Assembly (NCBI GenBank): GCA_963691655.1
Contig: OY829326.1
Span: forward strand, 141,254,998-141,318,997
Origin: Toxonevra muliebris
Taxonomy: Eukaryota > Arthropoda > Insecta > Diptera > Pallopteridae
Direction of reading: 5' to 3'
DNA: 64,000 nucleotides
Shown here: positions 60,511 through 64,000 of the stretch, in pieces
How positions within the stretch are numbered: the first letter of the stretch is position 1
How the letters are laid out: each line of letters starts with the position of its first letter
Notes under the pieces: generated by a model
Told to the model about the DNA's origin: nothing
What the model saw: the letters and a program-made list of their open reading frames with translations, nothing else
The model's database searches: none
Position numbers and translations under genes: made by a program

Positions 60511-63019
60511 ATTCATACACTTACTAATGCAATCAATTGTTGCTCATGAAAACTGAAACTACGAAGTGGAGAATTAAATGTTACTCATACTCACAGTAGT
60601 ACAGAGTGTAATAGCTTTTTACTTTCAAAGCTGCATGCAAAGCGCAAATATTATGAATTTTAGGTTTTATTTGAGAATGAAGTTGTCATTTTTTTTCTTG
60701 ATTTTCCCCCCTTACTGCTTTTTATATTAGTGCTGTCTTGCATTTTTAGGCGTCTGTATGCCAAACGTAATAATTTTTTTTCTTGTATTTGCATATAACT
60801 ATTTTTTATATATTTCTTTATGTTTTTGTACCTTAAAATCAATTGCAATTTTTTACTATTTATTCGATTTTCTGCATTTAAAATGTGAGGATAATGTTTC
60901 TTGGTATTGAATAACACTTTATTTATTTATTTATTTTATTTTTTTTTTGTTTTGTTCGATATCTGCTTTAAGGAAATGAGTTTTGCATACAATTATATGC
61001 CAAAGAAAATCGTTAGTAATAATTTTTTAGGAAGTAGAAATTTTTTAAAAATTTTTAAGAAATCAGATAAGAAGAAATAGTTTTTAAGATTGATTTATGT
61101 GTTTTTACTAAATGAACAAATATTTGGGACGCATATTTTACAAACATGATAAGCCAAAAAAGTTAAAAAATCGAATCAAAGTCATAAAGAAATATATTTT
61201 CCATACAAAATTTTAAACTAATGCGATATCTTTGTGTCTGGTTAGGCTCCAAATGGGCTTTGAATAGTATTTAAACTCTTTGCATTATATATAAGGTATG
61301 TAGTCAGAGCTTTGCCTAATAATATCATTTATAATATTATTACAGTGTGTGTCAGTTATATTTATTTTCTAAACAGAATATATGTATCACTAAAGAAGTT
61401 TATATATAAAAGTTTAAATAACTCTAGAACTAATTATAGATTCAATAGAAATTCAATAGAATATAGTTGCATTATGATTGAGAAAATCAATGCGTGGAAA
61501 TTATAATTCAAAGTAAATAAAAATGCCTTAAAAAAAAATTATCACATATTATAATTAATTTAATATTTAAATTTAAGCTTGAAACTATTATTTTTAAAAA
61601 TACAAAAATCTATATTTTTAGTGAAGTGAATGAGCTGCAATTCTAAACTATTTCATGTATATAGAATTTTACTGAAAAATATTTCATAATTAAAAAATAT
61701 CTAAAAAAAAATATATGCTAAAGAATTATATCTAAATATAAATATGTATATATAAGTAAACAAAATAACAAAAACGAAAATATTCACAGAAACAAAAAAA
61801 AAAAAAAAAAAAAAAAGCACCGGCAAATTGTAAGTTTTACCATTGTTAAAAAGACACTATAATATTTGCTATGGTATAAAAGAAAAAGGAGGAGAAAAAA
61901 ACTAATAAAGAGTGTGTGGTAGTATGCTAGTAGCATAAAAGTTTAAGCACATGTAAAAAAACAACAAGCAACATACGTAACATTTGACACAGTTATAAAA
62001 GAAGAGAGAGAGAGACGAAGAGAGAGAAAAAGCACAGTACAGTAAGCAGCACTGTATAATTAACAAATAGAGAAAAATACAAAAAGAGAGAGAGAGAGAG
62101 ACCAAAAATGAGAGATATAAAAATATGTTAATATAAATTGAAAACTTTAAAAAATTGTGCAAGCCCAAGTTTTGTATAACTAACAAAAAGTTCAAGCACA
62201 CACACACACACACGCAGACATGTATACATACAAACATACATATATGCATATATATATGCTTAAAAATATAGGCAAACATATCCGGCACATGCATATCAAT
62301 TTTTTGTTTGTTTTCAGAAGAAAAGGAATATTTTTTCCCCATGTAATATTACAAGAGGAAAGAGCTCTTCTCTCTTTTTCTTTCACTCTCTTTCTCTGAT
62401 GTTATATTTCCGAGCCTTTGTTTTATATTTCTTCTTTTTTTATGCGCTCCTTAATTAAAATAAGCTTTTCGTAAAGCTTTGTTATGAGTATGCGCATATG
62501 ATTAGATGAATTTTTACTTTGAAATCTTATACAAAAAAAAAAAATAAAAATATTCCACTATCTATGTATATTTTTTTAAAATTAAACTTAACATATTTTT
62601 AAATTAAAATTAGCTGTTAGTATATGACTTTTGAAAAATATTATTACTATTCGGTAAACTTTGAGTGGGAGAACCAACTGAATCCCCCTTTTCCCTCCTC
62701 CCCCTACGCCCCTTTAAGTTTAACAAATTTATTATTATAAAAATAAATTGTTTATGTATACATTTTTTTTTAAATCGCAAAATCGTCCTTAATCGAGTTG
62801 AACTGGAAAATAAACTTTTATAAGCATATATACTTTACTCAAATACACCAGTTTATATATATGTAATTCAAATCAAGTTATCTTCATTAAAAAATTTGAT
62901 AAAAATTATAATACTAAAAATTAGTGAGTATTCAGAAAATCATAAAAAAAAATATATAAAATCATTTTTTTTTAGAGCTCTACATGTTGATGACCCATGA
63001 CTTGACAACGCTAGTTCAT
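60511..63019. other. AT-rich sequence with GA and CA microsatellites
   Basis: Poly-A of about 23 at 61795-61816, GA runs at 62003-62020 and 62085-62100, and (CA)n at 62197-62213. The 146-codon minus ORF at 61902-62342 is Leu/Phe/Cys/Val-rich and spans these repeats; I do not call it a gene. Confidence 0.5.
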
Positions 63020-63440
63020 CACACATTATGCCATTAACTCGATTAATGGTTTCTCAACACACTGTAGCTTCCACATCGTATACGGCCTCTGCCATTATTT
63101 CCGAAATTGGCCCCATTAACATCGCCATCCAATCAGCGGCACATATAACATTCCTCATCTATTATTCTTCGTATTCCTGAGTTCTGGAAAGAGAATCTCG
63201 TAGTGTGGTTTTGGACAAATTGAAGCACAATTCAAGCACCATGCAATAATTGCTTAATTGTCAGAATATTTTACCCGAGTTGGAGCCTGAACTTCTCTCT
63301 CAAGTGAGCGTCATTATTCTAACCTGTCCATGCGATGTTGTATATTCAAAACTGAAGTATCGTTTGATCGAACATTTTTCGGTGTCTGAAAAAAAACGCA
63401 TCACTAGCAATTGCTTAATAATATCGATATCGGAAATAAG
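63020..63440 (+). pseudogene. Ty3/gypsy-type retrotransposon gag fragment
   Basis: Plus-strand pieces in more than one frame: IPEFWKENLVVWF (63171), then LPELEPELLSQVSVIIL and YSKLKYRLIEHFSVSEKKRI (63270-63400). The order, PxFW...WF followed by L..RLIE.FS.SE..R, is typical of the capsid region of arthropod gypsy-group gag proteins. It is broken by stops and frameshifts, with no protease or polymerase beside it. Confidence 0.65.
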
Positions 63441-63530
63441 GGACCGTTCACATATTACGTAACGTGAGAATTTGTTACAAAGTGTTACATGGGAGAGAGG
63501 GGGTTATCAACGGTGTTACGTAACGTCGAT
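63441..63530. mobile_element. One end of an unidentified DNA transposon (GGACCGTTCACA.. TTACGTAACG motifs)
   Basis: GGACCGTTCACATATTACGT at 63441 followed by two TTACGTAACG palindromes (63455 and 63516) around a GGGAGAGAGGGGG block. This arrangement matches my memory of a widespread insect TIR element end. The matching opposite end is not seen before the window closes. Confidence 0.4.
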
Positions 63531-64000
63531 TTTATACTATCAAAAATAGATGACTTTTTTTAAACCGCAATTTCAATATGTCTTCAATAAGAAATTTTAG
63601 TATTTAACAAAATAAAAAAAAAAAAATGGTTTCTGAATTTTAGACTGTATTAGGCTTACCTCGAGAAAATAAGGTGACCAGGTGTAAAAAAAATAAAAAC
63701 ATTTTTACGTCACATCATAAGCAACAAGTATTCAAATGGGATCAAATGTATTTAACACAATAATTTTAGAAGTTATTATAAGTTAAAAACAAAAAATATG
63801 TATTTTTGTTGAATTTTCCTTATTTCTGCTTACATTATTTTTACAAAAGTTTGGTCAGCTATAGCCTCAGAAAATTATATAAGGACCTGTGAATTTATAC
63901 TTTGCACATCAAGTTTGTTATTTTATCTAAGCAAATTTCCCATTTCAATGCACATTAAATAATTTTACTATTTTTTGTTGATTTTCAAAACCACCTTCCA
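63531..64000. other. AT-rich sequence to the window end
   Basis: Possibly the interior of the element starting at 63441. No ORF or boundary recognised. Confidence 0.4.

Noticed and set aside
61902..62342. 146-codon minus ORF with hydrophobic stretches
   Set aside because: Spans GA and CA microsatellites and its hydrophobic runs come from them.

Overview
The window is a stretch of a higher-fly (schizophoran dipteran) nuclear genome: very AT-rich, full of simple repeats and small DNA transposons, with widely spaced exons. The only confidently identified gene is the fly orphan nuclear receptor Hr4 (DHR4, NR6A class) on the minus strand. Five coding exons lie between 26383 and 20160, all with consensus splice sites, and together give a product of about 1604 residues: a long low-complexity N-terminus, one two-zinc-finger DNA-binding domain split over two exons, and a ligand-binding domain interrupted by an insert of about 108 residues. 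The species cannot be fixed from this sequence alone. Length, exon layout and Gln/His/Ser/Ala runs resemble Drosophila Hr4, while the flanking DNA is more repeat-rich than I would expect in Drosophila.

The most striking feature is the DNA just after the Hr4 stop codon. The TAG at 20162-20160 is followed in the same frame by 628 open codons (CAA, then ATG plus 626 more) down to a TGA at 18273. This stretch contains acidic, basic and hydrophobic segments and echoes of Hr4 motifs as well as Gln and Thr runs. It looks like a translated C-terminal extension reached by stop-codon readthrough or by a frame-preserving alternative 3' splice site. Either route would give an isoform of about 2.2 thousand residues.

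Upstream of Hr4 (26.4-64 kb, presumably its long 5' intron and promoter side) there is one more long minus-strand ORF of 380 codons (54653-53511) with fly-like Asn/Ser/Thr runs. It may be an alternative first coding exon or a separate gene. GA/CT tracts and a small GC-rich hairpin around 59.4-60.5 kb mark a possible promoter or 5'UTR zone.

The rest is repeat landscape. Five elements have recognisable boundaries: a pogo/Tigger-like MITE (1648-2275) nested in a large inverted repeat (arms 1030-1591 and 2382-2945), a hAT MITE (6046-6644), a TTAA-flanked inverted-repeat element (14733-15346), a decayed mariner (30132-31395) inserted in a 21-bp minisatellite, and a second hAT element (46950-48036). 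There are four minisatellite families: 21-bp at 31.4-32.1 kb, 49-bp at 34.1-34.9 kb, 16-bp at 37.5-39.5 kb, and 10-bp monomers in a 48-bp higher-order unit at 51.5-52.1 kb. Smaller items are a LINE fragment (about 7.75-7.96 kb), a Ty3/gypsy gag fragment (63.0-63.4 kb), a composite dispersed repeat (10985-12826), a cluster of the motif GGTAATTCGGATCGAT (40.07-41.34 kb) and a long pyrimidine tract (6.7-7.39 kb). No tRNA, rRNA or CRISPR array was recognised.
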